From: Neocallimastix lanati (nom. inval.)
Lineage: Eukaryota; Neocallimastigomycota; Neocallimastigomycetes; Neocallimastigales; Neocallimastigaceae
Assembly (NCBI GenBank): GCA_016946835.1
Contig: JACVTC010000007.1
Span: forward strand, 1,839,501 to 1,903,500
Direction of reading: 5' to 3'
Length of the DNA stretch: 64,000 nucleotides
The notes under the pieces are model-generated. The model did no database searches. It saw only the letters and a program-made list of their open reading frames with translations, and was not told the DNA's origin. Both the position numbers and the translations under genes were made by a program. Shown here in pieces: positions 49,656-63,915 of this stretch (within the stretch, counting starts at the first letter, position 1; each line of letters starts with the position of its first letter).

Positions 49656-52600
49656 TTAATTAGTTAATGATAATTTTCTTAATAAATCAGCATTGACTGG
49701 ACCTGTTTCATCAACTAACTTTGAAAATTCAGTTTTATTAGTAGGAACTAAGCTACCATCAGATAAAGTTTCAAATAATAAATTACTTGGTTTATCATAT
49801 TCAAGAACGTTACCTTGATTTAATACTAATACTTTATCATAATCTATAATAGTATTTAAACGATGAGCAATAGTAATAACAGTAACATCTTTAAATTCTG
49901 ATCTAAGAGCCTTTTGAATAATGGCATCTGTTTCTACATCAACTGAAGCTGTAGCTTCATCCATAACAAGAATTTTACTTTGACGGATCATTGCTCTTGC
50001 TAAACATAATAATTGTCTTTGACCGACACTAAAGTTTTCACCATTAGAACGAACTTCTGATTCTAATTTATTTTCTAATTCACTAACCATATTTTTTAAA
50101 CCAGCATGTTCTAATGCATTCCAAATTTCTTGGTCAGTATGTTCATCAAATGGATCCATATTAAATCTAATTGTTCCAGAGAAAAGAATTGGATCTTGTG
50201 GAATAATAGATATTCTTCTACGTAAATCACAGAGTTTAATATCAGTGATAGAAACATTATCAATTTTAATTGAGGATCCTGTTTCTGGTTCAACTAATCT
50301 AAAGAGGGTCATTACAATACTAGATTTACCTGCACCAGTACGTCCAACAACACCAATTTTTTCATTAGCTTGAATATCTAATGAAATATTATTTAATACA
50401 GGTGGCAAATGAGGTGCATATTTCATAGTAAGATCCTTGATTTCAATCTTACCTTTTTGAGGCCAATCCTTTGGAGCATCTAAACCTGTTTGATCTTCAG
50501 TTTCAATATCATTGGCATAGTAACTCAAACGCTCTGCTGCATTCATATGAACTTCAGTTTCACTAAATTGACGTACAGCCCAATTAAGGTTACTAGTAAC
50601 GCTTAATGAATAAGATAAACTCAAACCAAGAAGAGCAGGTGAGATAGATTTTTTAAGAATTAATCCAGAAACGGCAGCAAAGAAAACTAAGAAAGCACCA
50701 ATAGTTTCTAATCTTAAACCTAACCATCTTTGAGCAGTGATTTGTAATATACATGGTCTATTATTATTGTCCATGAAAAGATCATTAATATTAATAAATC
50801 TTTCTTGTTCACGATAAGCTCTAATTGTAGATAAACCATTCATCGTTTCAGTGAAATTAGCATATAATGGTGATCTTGCTAAAGAATCAAGACGTTTGAC
50901 TTCTCTAGAAGTGTTTCTATAAAATTCTTGCATTAAATAATAAATAAATAATAATGGAATAAGAGCAACTAAAAAGATAGGTGTAGCATAAATAATTAAT
51001 AATAATGTTGATACAGTAACAGCGAAACAAGAAAGGAAAGATTGAATAGATTCAATTAAGACACCATCAACGGAATCTTGATCCTTTGAAAATCTATTTA
51101 TAATTCTACCAAGTGGTGTTGTATCAAAGAATGAAATTGGTGCACTCATAACTCTTGCAATAGCATCTCTATGAATCTTTCCAGCTGCGACCATACCAGT
51201 ATAACATATAATTACTCCAAATAATACTTCAGCAATACCCTTTAAAACACTCCAACCTAAGTAAATAATTACATATGTCAATGTACTAATATCAAACTTC
51301 TTATCAGTCCAAAATACTAACCATAAATCATTACCAAGTTTTGCAACTTGAGTTAAAACGAGGAAAAACAAGACAGCAGCGACACAACCTAAACCACCAG
51401 CTGCTCTTACATAAAACTTATATATACTAAATTTTACAGAACCTGTATTTCTTTCTTCAGCTGTCATTAATCCTTTATCTTCCTCTTTTTCTTTTCCTTC
51501 TTTTTCTTCATTTATTTTTTTACTTTTGTCCTTTATTTCTCTTTCATTTTCATCTTCATCATCTTCTTTTGTAATGGTAATATCATCATCATCATCTTTT
51601 TTGTCTTCATCATTAGATTGTTCTAATTCAAATAATTTAGATTCCTTTTCAGATTCAGTCTCAGATTCATTTTTATTTTCATCAATGCCACCATAACTAC
51701 GCATTAATCTAGCGAATTCACCATCTTTTTCCATTAACTCGCTATAAGTACCTTGTTCACTGATACTTCCATTATCAACACAAATAATATAATCTACATT
51801 TGGTAAAACATGAAGTTGATGAGTTACTAATACACGTGTTTTATCTTTAAGTGCTCCAAGAATACATTTATCAAATAAATAACGACTAACATGAGCATCA
51901 ACAGCTGAAAGTGGATCATCTAAAAATACAATATCACTATTGAAATAAACAGCTCTCGCTAAATTAATTCTTTGCTTCTGACCACCTGAAAGGTTAATAC
52001 CACGTTCTCCAATTTCTGTCATATCTCCTTTTGGGAAAATTTTAAAATCTGGTAATAAAGCACAACTCTTAATAGCATTTTTATACTTTTTTTCATCATA
52101 TTCTTTACCAAATAAAATATTATCTTTAACGGTAGCATTTTGAATCCATGCTTGTTGTGGGCAATAACCTATTGTACCACCAAAAACGACTTCACCACTT
52201 TCACGTTTCATTTCACCTATTAATGCATTAATTAATGATGATTTACCACTACCAACAGTACCAACAATTGCTGTTAATGATTTTCTTGGAATATTTAAAT
52301 TAAGATTCTTAATTTTAAATGGTTCATAACTATCTTCAGAACTATTATCTTCCTTCTCCTCTTTATCTTTATTTTCATTTTCTTTATCATTAATTATATT
52401 AGAAATGTCTTTTTCTTTCTTCTCCTCAATCTCTTCTATTTTATTATTTTTACTATTTTTACTTAATTCAGAATCAGTTTCACTTTCTGAATTTTTTTCC
52501 TTTTTGGCTTCCCAATGGAAATTACCATCTTTTACAGAAATAGCATATTCAGCTTTTGGATCAATTATTGGTAATTCATCTAATTCTTCTCCATTAATAA

Positions 52601-54171
52601 CATTATTGATACGTCTTAAAGCAACAACAGTATCAGCTAATTGACCTGAAACCATTGGTAAAATACCCAATGGAAAACTTAACATTTCAAAATAGGCAAG
52701 AGTTGAAAATACCTTTGCAGCTGTTAATTTATTTCCAGCTAATGCATAACCAATATACGTAAGTGAACTTGCAAGTACTGGAATAATATCCATAAGAGAG
52801 TTTGTGCTAGTATAAATAATAAGTGATTTTCTAACACGAGCAATTTCTTTTGAACGTAATTTATTAATAATATTTAAAAAACTTGATTCCCATCCAAAAA
52901 ATTTAATTACACGCATACTACCAATAATTTCTTGAGTTTTTTTAACACGTTCATCAGTAAACTTAACAGTTTGTTCTCTTAAACTAGTTAACCATTTCAT
53001 AATATAACCTTGCATTGGAATTAACACAACAAATATTGAAAATCCTATTAAAGCCCATAAGCTATATATTTTATATTTATTAGTTATATGAATATTAATT
53101 TATTAGTATTATTTATTAGAATTTTTTGTTATATTTTATATAATTATAATTTTTTTATTATTTTTATTTTTATTTTTATTTTTATTTATTTATTTATTAT
53201 TAATGTATTACCCTAATGCACGAATTAATAAAGCTAAAATTACAACTAATTGGAATGGACCACTCCATAAATAATGAAGATAACTTAAAAGACCTTGAAT
53301 TCTTGAAGAATCCGAAGATACAATATTAATAATTTGTCCTTCTGTTAAATGCTGTTTTGCATTTTGAGAAAGCTTTAACATTTTTCTATACATAATACCA
53401 ATGATTGTTGCTCTTACTGAGAGACCAACTTCCATTACTAATTCAAAATAAGTATTAATAAAAAGTGTTGCAGCTATTTGAAGGGCAAACAATGATAATG
53501 CATATACCCAACTAATATAATAAAAACATTATATTAAAGATATTACATTAGAAAAATATTTATTATTTTTATTACATAATTAATTTAATTTTGAAATATT
53601 ATTAACTTTTTAAATTATATATTATATTTTACCCTTTATATGAAGATTCTAATTTCTCATTAGATACGTAATCCAATAACAATTCTAATATAATAGGAGA
53701 AGTAAGATTACAGCAATCAGATAAGAATTTTAAAATACCGGAAGGAATCCTTTTATATATTAAATAGAATTAATACAAACAAGTAAATATATATATATAG
53801 TGAAATATGAATTTAAAATGAATTTTTACTAGAATGATAATACAAATAAGCGAATAAGAAATTGTAATATTTATTTTATTAAATTACCATTTTGGTCCAA
53901 ATACTCTAATGAATGTTTTAACAATGCTTGGTTTATCTTTCCTTTTAATTAATTCTTTGTTCCATTCTCTATAAAAATTTTCAGCTAAAGTCTTTTCTTC
54001 AAATTTTGGATCTAATAAATATAAATCATTATCTTCAAGTGGCCTACTATGACCAGTAGTAAAAAGTGGGTTTGCCCACCAATAAGTTATTCTTGATAGT
54101 AATGATGCTTTTGTATATGGTGTTGGCTGTGGTTCCTTTGGAACTGGTATTACTTTTTTCTTGAAAAACAT
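49656..54171 (-). CDS. ABC transporter, ABCC/MRP family
   Basis: Full-size ATP-driven exporter of the multidrug-resistance-associated/conjugate pump family. Minus-strand exons 53888-54171, 53633-53749, 53212-53511 and 49656-53061 join in frame to 1368 residues. Order: short N-terminus without TMD0 (YTKASLLSRITYWWANPLF, the typical ABCC lead-in), TMD1 and NBD1. NBD1 has Walker A GTVGSGKSS (about 500-508), signature LSGGQKQRINLARA, and Walker B FLDDPLSAVD with Asp in place of the catalytic Glu, the usual ABCC degenerate site. A highly charged Glu/Asp/Lys linker (about 700-765), TMD2 (FFDTTPLGRIINRFSKDQDS) and NBD2 follow. NBD2 has Walker A GRTGAGKSS (about 1141), signature FSVGQRQLLCLARA, and Walker B ILVMDEATASVD with an intact catalytic Glu. 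A second acidic insert precedes NBD1. Substrate cannot be inferred; the vacuolar or plasma membrane is likely. Close to half-length gaps in other readings are introns, not breaks. Confidence 0.94.
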
Positions 54172-57059
54172 TTATTGCTTTTTAATACTAAGATTTATTA
54201 TTTATATAATAACTTATTTTTTTATTAATTTTAATTTTAATTAATATTTATATTATTTTTATTTAATTTTATTTTTAATACTTCTTTTCTTTCTGTTTTT
54301 TAATTTTTTATTTTTATTTGTACTTTTAAATTTTTCTTTTTTCTTTTTTTTTAACTTTTAAATTATATTTACTTAATTTAAATATCTATTACTAATTGAA
54401 TTTATTTGTTAAAAAAAATTTATAAAATTTTATTTAAATAAAAAAAAAAAAAATGAAAAAGTTGATCTTTTATAAAAAAAAAAATAAAAATAATAATAAA
54501 TATAAATATAAATAAACAATGCAAATAATTACATATTTATATTAAAATATATATTATATTTAATATATAATATATATTGTAATATATTAATTGTATCATA
54601 TAATATTTAATAGTGTATAATATAATAAAAATATATTAAAAAAATTTTTTTTGACAAATTAAAAACCTTTATCCAACATATAACAAAAGAAAAGAAATAA
54701 GAATAAAAAATATATTTATATGTATATTCAATTTGAATGATATATTAAATAAAAAAAAAAATTGACAAATAATATTAAATGAAAAAAAAAAACTTTAAAA
54801 AAAAAAATCATTATTAATTCATATATATATAAATATCAAACTTTTATACAGGAATTTATCATAATTAAATAATTCCACATTTCCACTATTATTCCGCAAG
54901 CAACCCAATATAAAAATTAATAATATTATTTTATTTAAAAAATAATAAAGAGTTATAAAATTTCACATAGATTTTTTTACTGAAAAAATAAATATAAAAA
55001 TTATGATTCTATTTTTTTTTTAATAATATTTAAATATATAATATTAAGATGTTTTATACTAATTATTATAAATATATTATTACAAATGTAATATATAGTT
55101 ATTTATATATATATATTATTTTCTTAATTATAAATATTTTTTTTCAAACCTAGATATAAATAAATAAATAAATAAATAAGTAAATAAATAAATAAATAAT
55201 AAATAAATAATTGAATAATAAATAATAAATAATAAATAATAAATAATAAATGAATAATAAATAATAAATAATAAATAATAAATAATAAATAATAAATAAT
55301 AAATAATAAATAATAAATAATAAATAATAAACAATAAATAATAAATAATTAATAATAAATAATAAATAATAAATAAATAATAAATAATAAATAAATAATA
55401 AATAATAAATAATAAATAATAAAAAACTTCTATTGTAATTAATATTATTAACATTTCAATAAAAACTACTTTTATAAATATACAATTTTTAAAATTTAAT
55501 TAAATAATTTTAAAATAGTAAATATTAAGATAACATTATAATTGTACTACAATAAAAAAATGATTAATAAAAATGAAAAAATTAAAATTAAATATATATT
55601 TATATTTTAAAAATTTATATTTTTTATATTTTAAGTTTTATTAAAATTTTTTTTTAAGCAATATAAATTTTATTTTTTATTATTTTTATTATTATTTTTA
55701 TTATTATTTTTATTATTATTTAATTCTTTAACAATTTAATATAAAAATATTTATAAATAAAATTAATTAAAACTGAAATGAACATTGACATTTAAAATTT
55801 AATTACTTTTATCTTTCTTTGTATTATTGTTTTTAATATTCCATAAAAATTATCATTATTAATATATATACTTTTCAGATTATCAATTCTAAGTATATGT
55901 TAATAATATTAGTAATCATAATATTAGTAATTATAATTATTAACATATTAACATATTTTTTTAATTATATATTATTACATAATACATTAATTTTATTTTC
56001 TTTTTTCCTTTAGTATTATTTCTTTAATAATAATAAATATTATATAATTATATTGTATATTTTTTGTTATTATAAAATAAAATTATTAATACTTCTTATC
56101 ATTTGCTTTTTATATTATATTATTTTTTTAAAAAAAAAATTATAAAAGAATTCAAAAATTAATAATTTTAATATAAGAAAACTCATTTGGAAAAGAATAA
56201 AAATATAAAAAATTTTATATAAATTTTAATATTAATTAAAAATTAAATAATTATAAAATTATTGAAATTATTATTTTATTAATTTAAATTTTATAATTAA
56301 TAAAAAGTTTAATAAATTAAAAAAAAAAAAAAAAAAAATTAAAATTTTATCTTTTTTTAATTTAAAAATATATGAAGGGTGAAAATGGATTTTAAATTTT
56401 AATAAATTTTTTTCAAATTGGAAATTATACATATTATTTTATTTTAAAATTTTAAATTAAACAATAAAAATAAAAATAAAATGTAAATATCAGTATGTAT
56501 GTCATAATTTATATATAAATATATATGATGAAATTATAATTATATAATCATTTTAGCAAATGTTATATCATTATCATTTGTTGAAAATTTATAAAAGATT
56601 ATTTTTAAATAATTATAATTCCTTAATAAGAAATGTGAATATATAATAGTAATAATATTAAAATCAAAAAACCATTAACTTGTATCAATTAAAAGCATAA
56701 TAATACTAGAATTAATAATATTTAAAAATTCATTATAAATTTATTTTTTGAATAAAAACTAACATATATAATTTAATAATAATTCTTAAATTTATTTTTA
56801 GGTATTGAATGTTTAATTTAAAAAAAATATATTTAAATAGATTTCATTTTGAAATTTATTATTTGAATATTTCTTTAATTTCTTTTTAAAATAATACAAA
56901 TATCTATAATAAATAAATAAATAATATAGTAATAATTATTATATTAGTAATTTTTATTTTAAATATAACAAAAAAAAATAATAAAAATAAAAATAAAAAT
57001 AAGAAAACAAACAACAAAAAGCAAGGAGTAAAGAATTAACTCAAACTCAAACTCAAATT

Positions 57060-57099
<40 letters not shown>

Positions 57100-57406
57100 G
57101 CTTCTATATTTATATAATGAAATAGGATTTCACACTTTATACACTGAAATCATCATAAATTCTATGAAATTATTAAATATTTAATACACTGTAAATATTT
57201 TAAATGTTTTATATTAAAGTAATAACAGAAATTTTAAAATATAATAGTAATAGTAATGATAAAATAAAATGAAAAAATAAAAACTATTATAATTTATAAT
57301 TTTTATTTTATTTTTAACTATTATAAATTTATTCTAAAATAATAATTATTATTTTAAAAAATAATTTATACCCTATTTTTGAAATATTAACAACTGTAAC
57401 AATAAT

Positions 57407-57456
<50 letters not shown>

Positions 57457-57565
57457 TATTTTAAATATATATATATATGTAATAATAAAGAAAATAAAAT
57501 AATACAAGTAACAACAAGTAACAATAATCTATTAATTTAAAAATAAATAAATTATTATCAGAACA
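54172..57565. other. Divergent intergenic region between the ABCC and IP6K genes
   Basis: 3.4 kb with no supportable gene. Contains an AATAAAT-type array (about 55150-55421), A runs of about 35-40 at 57062-57097 and 57411-57451, and A/T microsatellites. Presumably holds both promoters. Confidence 0.6.
55150..55421. repeat. (AATAAAT)n-type microsatellite
   Basis: About 30 near-perfect AATAAAT heptamers with a few AATTGAAT, AATGAAT and AACAAT variants. The open frame on the minus strand is an artefact of the repeat. Confidence 0.9.
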
Positions 57566-60500
57566 ATGGAAAGTAATGGACTTGTTAATAATGTAATAAT
57601 AAAAATATTTTTTGCCTTAATATATTTTAAATTAACAAAAAATGCAAAAGCTTAATATTTTATTTGTTATAATATTATAAATTAAATTAGTATTACCCCA
57701 AATCATTAAATGTTCCTTTTTCAACCTCTAATAATGGTTTATCTATTGAAAATAATTTTCAGAACTATAGTAATATTTTTATATAAAATATATTTATATA
57801 AAATATATATATATATATATTTATAATTACGGATTTCAATATACGTTTTATACTAATAAAAATTATTACGATTTAATATTAATATATTAGCATTTAGTTA
57901 TTCAGAAGATAATTCTATACAAAATACTTTTAACAATGAATTTTCAAATGAAGATATACATTTAAATCATAATCAAATTGATAAATGTTCTATTATTTTT
58001 GAAAAAAATGATATTAACTCTTCTCAAGAAATAAATAAAAAAAAAACATCGGCTTTATCATCAGCACTTCGAGCTTCACACCAATTAAGTAATATAGACA
58101 GCAATAATAATAATAATCAAAATAATGGGGAAGTTATTGTAATAAATAATAAAAATTATAATTATAATAAAACCAATAATGATGATAGTAAACCACCAAA
58201 ATCAATTGATATATCTACAAATATTTTAAGTAATAATGATGAAAGCGAAAAAAAAACTCAAATTTTAAATGCATCAACAAACAAGAATAAATTATCGCTA
58301 ATACCGTATGATAATGAAAATAACATAGGTATGTCACATTTTACAAATAGTGAAACAAATTTATTATCAACTCAGGAAAATTTTATTTTATTTAATAATT
58401 CAGAAAGTCTTCAAAATTCAAATGGTATAAATTGTAATGAAACGTTTAATATAAATCGTAATAAAAATATTATTTGTAAATCATGCCAAAAGAAGATTAA
58501 AGAGCAGTTTACTAAAAATCATGATAATTTTATATCACTCAATTTACCTGTAAACATATCAAATGTTAACTCCATTGATATTATTGGTGCTGGAAATGAT
58601 CGTAATAGTATTACCACGAATACATTAAATCGTATGCTAAATTCACCGTCTTATAATCAACTTTCTTTTTTTGATGAACAACATTATTCAAATGAAAAAT
58701 CGAAACTTTCAAATAATAATGAAGAACTAAAAGTAATGGAAAATTATTATAATAATGATGAATTTAACAAGAAAACTGATGAAATCCACTCAACTTTAAA
58801 GGAATCACCCAAACTTAGTAATAATAATCTAAATAAATATGATTTAAATTATAATAAAGATGTAATTAAACAAAATAATAATGATCGAAATAATTATTTA
58901 ATTTCAAAAAAAATATATTCACTATCACTGAATGATAGTGACTACTTGAAAAATAATAATAATTCTTTTACTCCGTTAAATACCACAGCTAATATATTTG
59001 AAAATGAAATAGCATTATTTCATCCTAATGAAGATTTTACAGAAATATCAATAGAAAAAGGCAATTCTTATAATAATAATGATATTCAAAATAATATCGT
59101 TAGTACTATTCCTATTCAATATAAAAAACAAAATAATAATTTTATGAAAAAAGATATTCAAAAATTTGGTGAAATTAATAAGGAAGATAATAGTAATAAT
59201 AATGATATAAATAATGATAATAATTATGATAATAATAATGATAATAATAATAATAATAATAATAATGGTGATAATGAAGTTAATCCTCATGGCAAAGTAG
59301 ATAGGAGTGAAAATTTAATTATTTTTAAAATTAATAATGAAAAAAAATATTTATCAAGAATAGGTAATGAATCAAAGAGCAGTTTTGGTGATGATGACAT
59401 TGGAGTATACCCATTCAAAAATGAAGATGATTTAATTGATAAATCTTCGCCAACTTCACTTCCTTTACTTCCATATGGACATCAAGTGGGTGGACATGCA
59501 CCATTCTTAAGATTTTCAGATAAAGCTTTATGTAAATTAATGAATCCTAAAGAAAAGGCATTTTATGAATCTATTAATAATATATATCCTGAATTAAGGC
59601 CATTTATTCCTGGTTATTATGGTGTTATTAATGTTTACTTCAATAATTCAGGAAATTTGGGAAATAATAGTTCTTGGGCTGACACTATTCCTGTAGCTGT
59701 TTTTGATGATGAACCTTTTAATAAATCATTTTCTTTAGATTCTGCTCTTAGTAAATCATCTTCACAATCCTTAAGTATTTCATCACGTAATAATTATTCA
59801 AATCATAATCATTCATGTAAAGCATGTGGAAAATCTAATATATCTTCATCATTACTATCAAATAATAATTCAGAAATAACACTTAATAATTCTCTAAATA
59901 ATGATAAAGAAAAAGCAAAAAATATTGACATTAAAAGTAATAATAAAAAGATTCCAGTGAAATATTTAACATCCTATACTAACGACGAATCTAATATGCA
60001 TTATAATTACTATCAAAAACTTCGTGAGAGAGTTTTACGAGATGCATTAACTGTTCAAAATCGTAGAAATAGATATTCCCAATTACGAGCATCATCAATT
60101 GCAAAGTTAAAGAGAAGGCACTCAATGAATGCATTAAATAATAATGGATACCAAGAATATTCTCCATTACAAAATAATAATACTATTCTTCGAAATAATT
60201 TAAATAATAACTTAATAGAACAAAATATCAATCCTTGGTCTTTGCATTGTCTTAATAATCAAATTAATAAATTGGATCAAAATGATAAAGAAAATCAAAA
60301 ACCTCAGCAATTTATATTAATAGAAGATTTGACTTATGGTATGAAATATCCATGTATTTTAGATCTTAAAATGGGAACGCGTCAACATGGTGTAGATGCA
60401 ACTCCTCAAAAAAGAAAATCTCAAGAAAAGAAATGTGAATCAACAACAAGTAAATTATTTGGTGTTAGAATGTGTGGAATGCAGGTAATATATATATATA

Positions 60501-60585
60501 TATACATATAATATTTAAATTAATATTTATGTAATACAAACAATCCATATATCATTTTTCTTATAATATATGTTTTAATATTTTT

Positions 60586-60624
<39 letters not shown>

Positions 60625-61471
60625 ATTTGATTAATTAATTACCATTATATATTTCATATATTAATAAAAAAATTTTAATAAATATATAAATATATATGTA
60701 TATGATATAAATTAGGTTTATAAAACAACAACGAAAACATTTGAATATTCAGATAAGTATAAAGGAAGAAAAATTGAAGCATCACATTTTAAAGAAGGTT
60801 TATTATCATTCCTTGATAATGGTGAAAAAGTATTAGTAGGATTTATACCAAAAATTATTGAAAAATTAAAAACATTATATTCAGTAGTAGAAAAATTAAA
60901 TACTTCCCGTTTTTATGCTAGTAGTTTAATGCTTTTTTATGATGGTGCATGGGTCGAAAATGAAGAAGAAACTAATAATAAAAATAATAATAATAATAGT
61001 AATAGTAAGAATAATAGTAAGAATAAATAATAATAAATAAAAGTATGCAATATAATATATATAATAAATAATATACTTATAGTTCAACATTTCAATAATT
61101 ATTTAGGTAATGATATTGATGATGATTCTTACTCAACAGTTCAACAAAGTTTAAAAAACAAGGAAGTAGTAGTTCATTTAATTGATTTTGCTCATTGTAC
61201 AAATGAGGCTCACTTAATGGTTTCCACAGATCCTAAAAAAAGGGATAATATTGATGTAACAAAGCCAGTGATTAATCCTGTTACTGGAAAACCAGAAAAC
61301 TATATTTTAGTTCCCTTTCCACCAACTCATAAAGGTCCAGATAGGGGATATTTATTAGGTGTAGGAAATTTAATTATGTTTTTCGAAGAAATATATAAAG
61401 ATTTTGGTGCAAACGGTCATGTTTATAAAAAGGATTATCCAGAATTTTTCAATAGTATCAAAAACGAATGA
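57566..61471 (+). CDS. KCS1: Inositol hexakisphosphate kinase (KCS1/IP6K family)
   Basis: Makes inositol pyrophosphates (IP6 to 5-IP7), which regulate phosphate sensing and energy metabolism. Exons 57566-57592, 57691-57769, 57891-60484, 60716-61016 and 61107-61471 join in frame to about 1121 residues. The first ~800 residues are Asn/Ser-rich and poorly conserved, although an island near residue 560-620 (LPLLPYGHQVGGHAPFLRFS, then LCKLMNPKEKAFYESI and LRPFIPGYYGV) is the N-terminal IPK-fold segment. The catalytic core follows (FILIEDLTYGMKYPCILDLK, then MGTRQHG), with the family signature PxxxDxKxG at Pro856-Gly864. KKCESTTSKLFGVRMCGMQ, FYASSLMLFYDG and VHLIDFAHCTNE (metal-binding Asp) come next, then DRGYLLGVGNLI. 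The C-terminal catalytic region is complete. The donor of exon 4 has an alternative GTAAGA 12 nt upstream, in frame. A 27-nt first exon sets the start at MESNGLVNN; an internal start at 58331 (MSHFTNS) is possible but less likely because the upstream frame is open and spliced consistently. Confidence 0.93.
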
Positions 61472-62315
61472 GACAAAACAAAATAAATAAACGAGAATGA
61501 AAATTCAATAATAACTATAAATACTACCTCTTCAAAAAAAAAAAATAAAAATAATAAAAAAATAAAATAAATAAATAAAAATAAAAATAATTATTTATAT
61601 ATAATTTATTAATATTTAATAAATATAAAAAAAAATTGTTATATTACAAATCACATTAATAAAATATTAATAATAATAAAAAAAGTTATAATACTTTTTA
61701 TTTAATGATTATTCGTTTATATTATTATAATGTTATAAAAAATATATATAATATTATAATATATAGTTTAATATATATATTTCATATTTCAATTAATATA
61801 TAGTTTAATATATATATATTTCATATTTCAATTAATCTTTATTTCATATTATTATATATATATATATTTTTTTTTAATTTATTAATTTAAAGTTATTATA
61901 TTGAATATATAGATATATATTTTTTTATTTATTTTACTTCAATATAAATAGTTTATTGTTACCTAACATAAAATATAAGCAAAATATAAATAATTTAATA
62001 ATTATATAAAAATTAATTTTTAATTTTAATTTATGTATATATATATATATATTTTTTTTTTCTTTTTTTTTTTTTTTTTTGTATTTCTATTTTAAAAATA
62101 ATTATTTATTGATAATTATTTAATTAACTTGTAAATTTTTATTTGCATTTAATTGTAATTTAATGGTTCTTTATATTTTATCTTGAATAAAAGGAATGTA
62201 TTATAATATAATTTGTGTTTAATCAACAATTTCAAGATTACTATTATTATAATATAAATGTTATATTGTTCAAAAAAACATCAATATTTTATGTTTTATA
62301 TATTTTTTTTAAAAA

Positions 62316-62368
<53 letters not shown>

Positions 62369-62440
62369 CTTATTTATATTATATATATAACTACAAAAAA
62401 ATAATAATAATAATAAAATTTAAAATTTTAAAAATATAAT
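61472..62440. other. 3' flank of the IP6K gene, non-coding
   Basis: A/T-rich. A local direct duplication of TATAGTTTAATATATATA...TTTCATATTTCAATTAAT lies near 61763-61838, and an A run then (TA)n at about 62310-62362. No gene seen. Confidence 0.6.
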
Positions 62441-62459
62441 TACATTTATGAAAGTTTTA

Positions 62460-63284
62460 TTAGATTTTCCACTGAATCAGGAGTTGGACCAGATTTGACC
62501 AGATTTGATTGTTGCATAAAAACCTAATTTATGTATATATAGAGTAATAGTAAAATTATAATATTATTAAATAATTCTTTTTTTTTTTTCACTTAAATAA
62601 AAAAAATAATATATTCGATTATCTACTATAATGAAAGATTAATTACTAATAGAATCTGGAATTTAGCCATTTAACGAATTTGAATCAAAACGTCTATATA
62701 TATTATGTTAAATAATAGAGTATATATATATACATATTTAATAAAATTTAATTATTGAGCATATTAGTATTAGTTTAACTGTTTGTATTTGCTATTGTTT
62801 TTGTATTAGTTTATATATTTTTAATTAAATTTATATTATTAATTATTAATGGTTTATAGTCCAACTAATTATTTTAATTTAAATAATGTTAGAGGAATAT
62901 TTCCTGATATCTGATTATTTTCAGTATGTTTTTAATTTATTAATGATATACAAATCGTTAATAATGGTTTTTAGATTTAGGTATTATTTATTATTCTTAT
63001 TATTATTTATTATTATCATTTTTATTATTTATTATTTAAATTATTATTCAAATTAGTTACATTAATGTTAACTTACTTAAACTTCTAATACTCTTCAGAA
63101 TATCTCCATGTAAAAAGTTATTATTAATCCATCTATTGAAAATTTAAATTTAATTATTACCATTATTATTTGTACTATTTAATTTTATATTAATTATAAA
63201 TAGTATTCTTACAATTGTTCTAGATTTTGTAAATTACCAATTCCATCTGGAGTAGTTCATCTAAAAAATTAAGATTTATCAACC

Positions 63285-63371
<87 letters not shown>

Positions 63372-63915
63372 GATATTTTAAATATTTGCATTTATATATT
63401 TAGAATTATTAATATATTTCTAATATATATATGTTATACGTTACATATTATATTTCTATATTTGTATATATAATTAATTCATCATGTAAAGCAGTTAAAT
63501 TTTATAAGTCTCCAATTGTGTATGAAATACTCTCACTAATTCTCACTAAGTTGATTAATATCTAAACATCTAAACGTCTATTTAATTTAAAAAAATAATA
63601 ATAGTAATAATAATTAATTAATTAATTAAAATAAAATATTATTAAAATAACAAAATTCAAATTTCATTAAATATTAAAAATAACTACTATTTAAACAATT
63701 CTATTCATATTTATACTAAATTAAGATTCTTCAATTTTCCCATAGTACTTGGAACTTCACCATGTAATTGATTATGATTTAGCCATCTTTTTAATGTTTA
63801 TGTTAGAAGTTCAAGATATTAAATATTATATAAAGTTTATTATGATTTATTATAAAATATTTTTATGTATTAAATTTTAAACCAGTTAATTGATTATTAC
63901 CAAGTCATCTATTAA
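62460..63915 (-). pseudogene. Leucine-rich-repeat protein gene, decaying
   Basis: Minus-strand fragments fit the 24-residue plant-type LRR consensus (L-x2-N-x-L-x-G-x-IP). From 5' to 3': GNNQLTG (about 63905-63885), RWLNHNQLHGEVPSTMGKLK (about 63790-63725), CLDINQLSEN then SISYTIGDL-stop-NLTAL (about 63560-63495), TPDGIGNLQNLEQL (about 63255-63215), RWINNNFLHGDILKSIRSLS (about 63135-63075), NNQISGNIPLTLFKLK (about 62925-62870) and TPDSVENLIKLS (about 62495-62455). Each unit is separated by A/T DNA of 100-300 bp with AG before the unit and GT after some, suggesting one repeat per exon. In-frame stops (63500s), a frameshift from a duplicated AATTAGTGAG and missing junctions argue that it is broken. 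The gene may continue beyond the window's right edge. Confidence 0.6.

Noticed and set aside
58331-60511. Treating this open frame as a complete gene
   Set aside because: The frame is open upstream through 57891 with consistent splice sites to a start at 57566. The kinase core continues in two further exons to 61471, and the tail after 60484 is intron.
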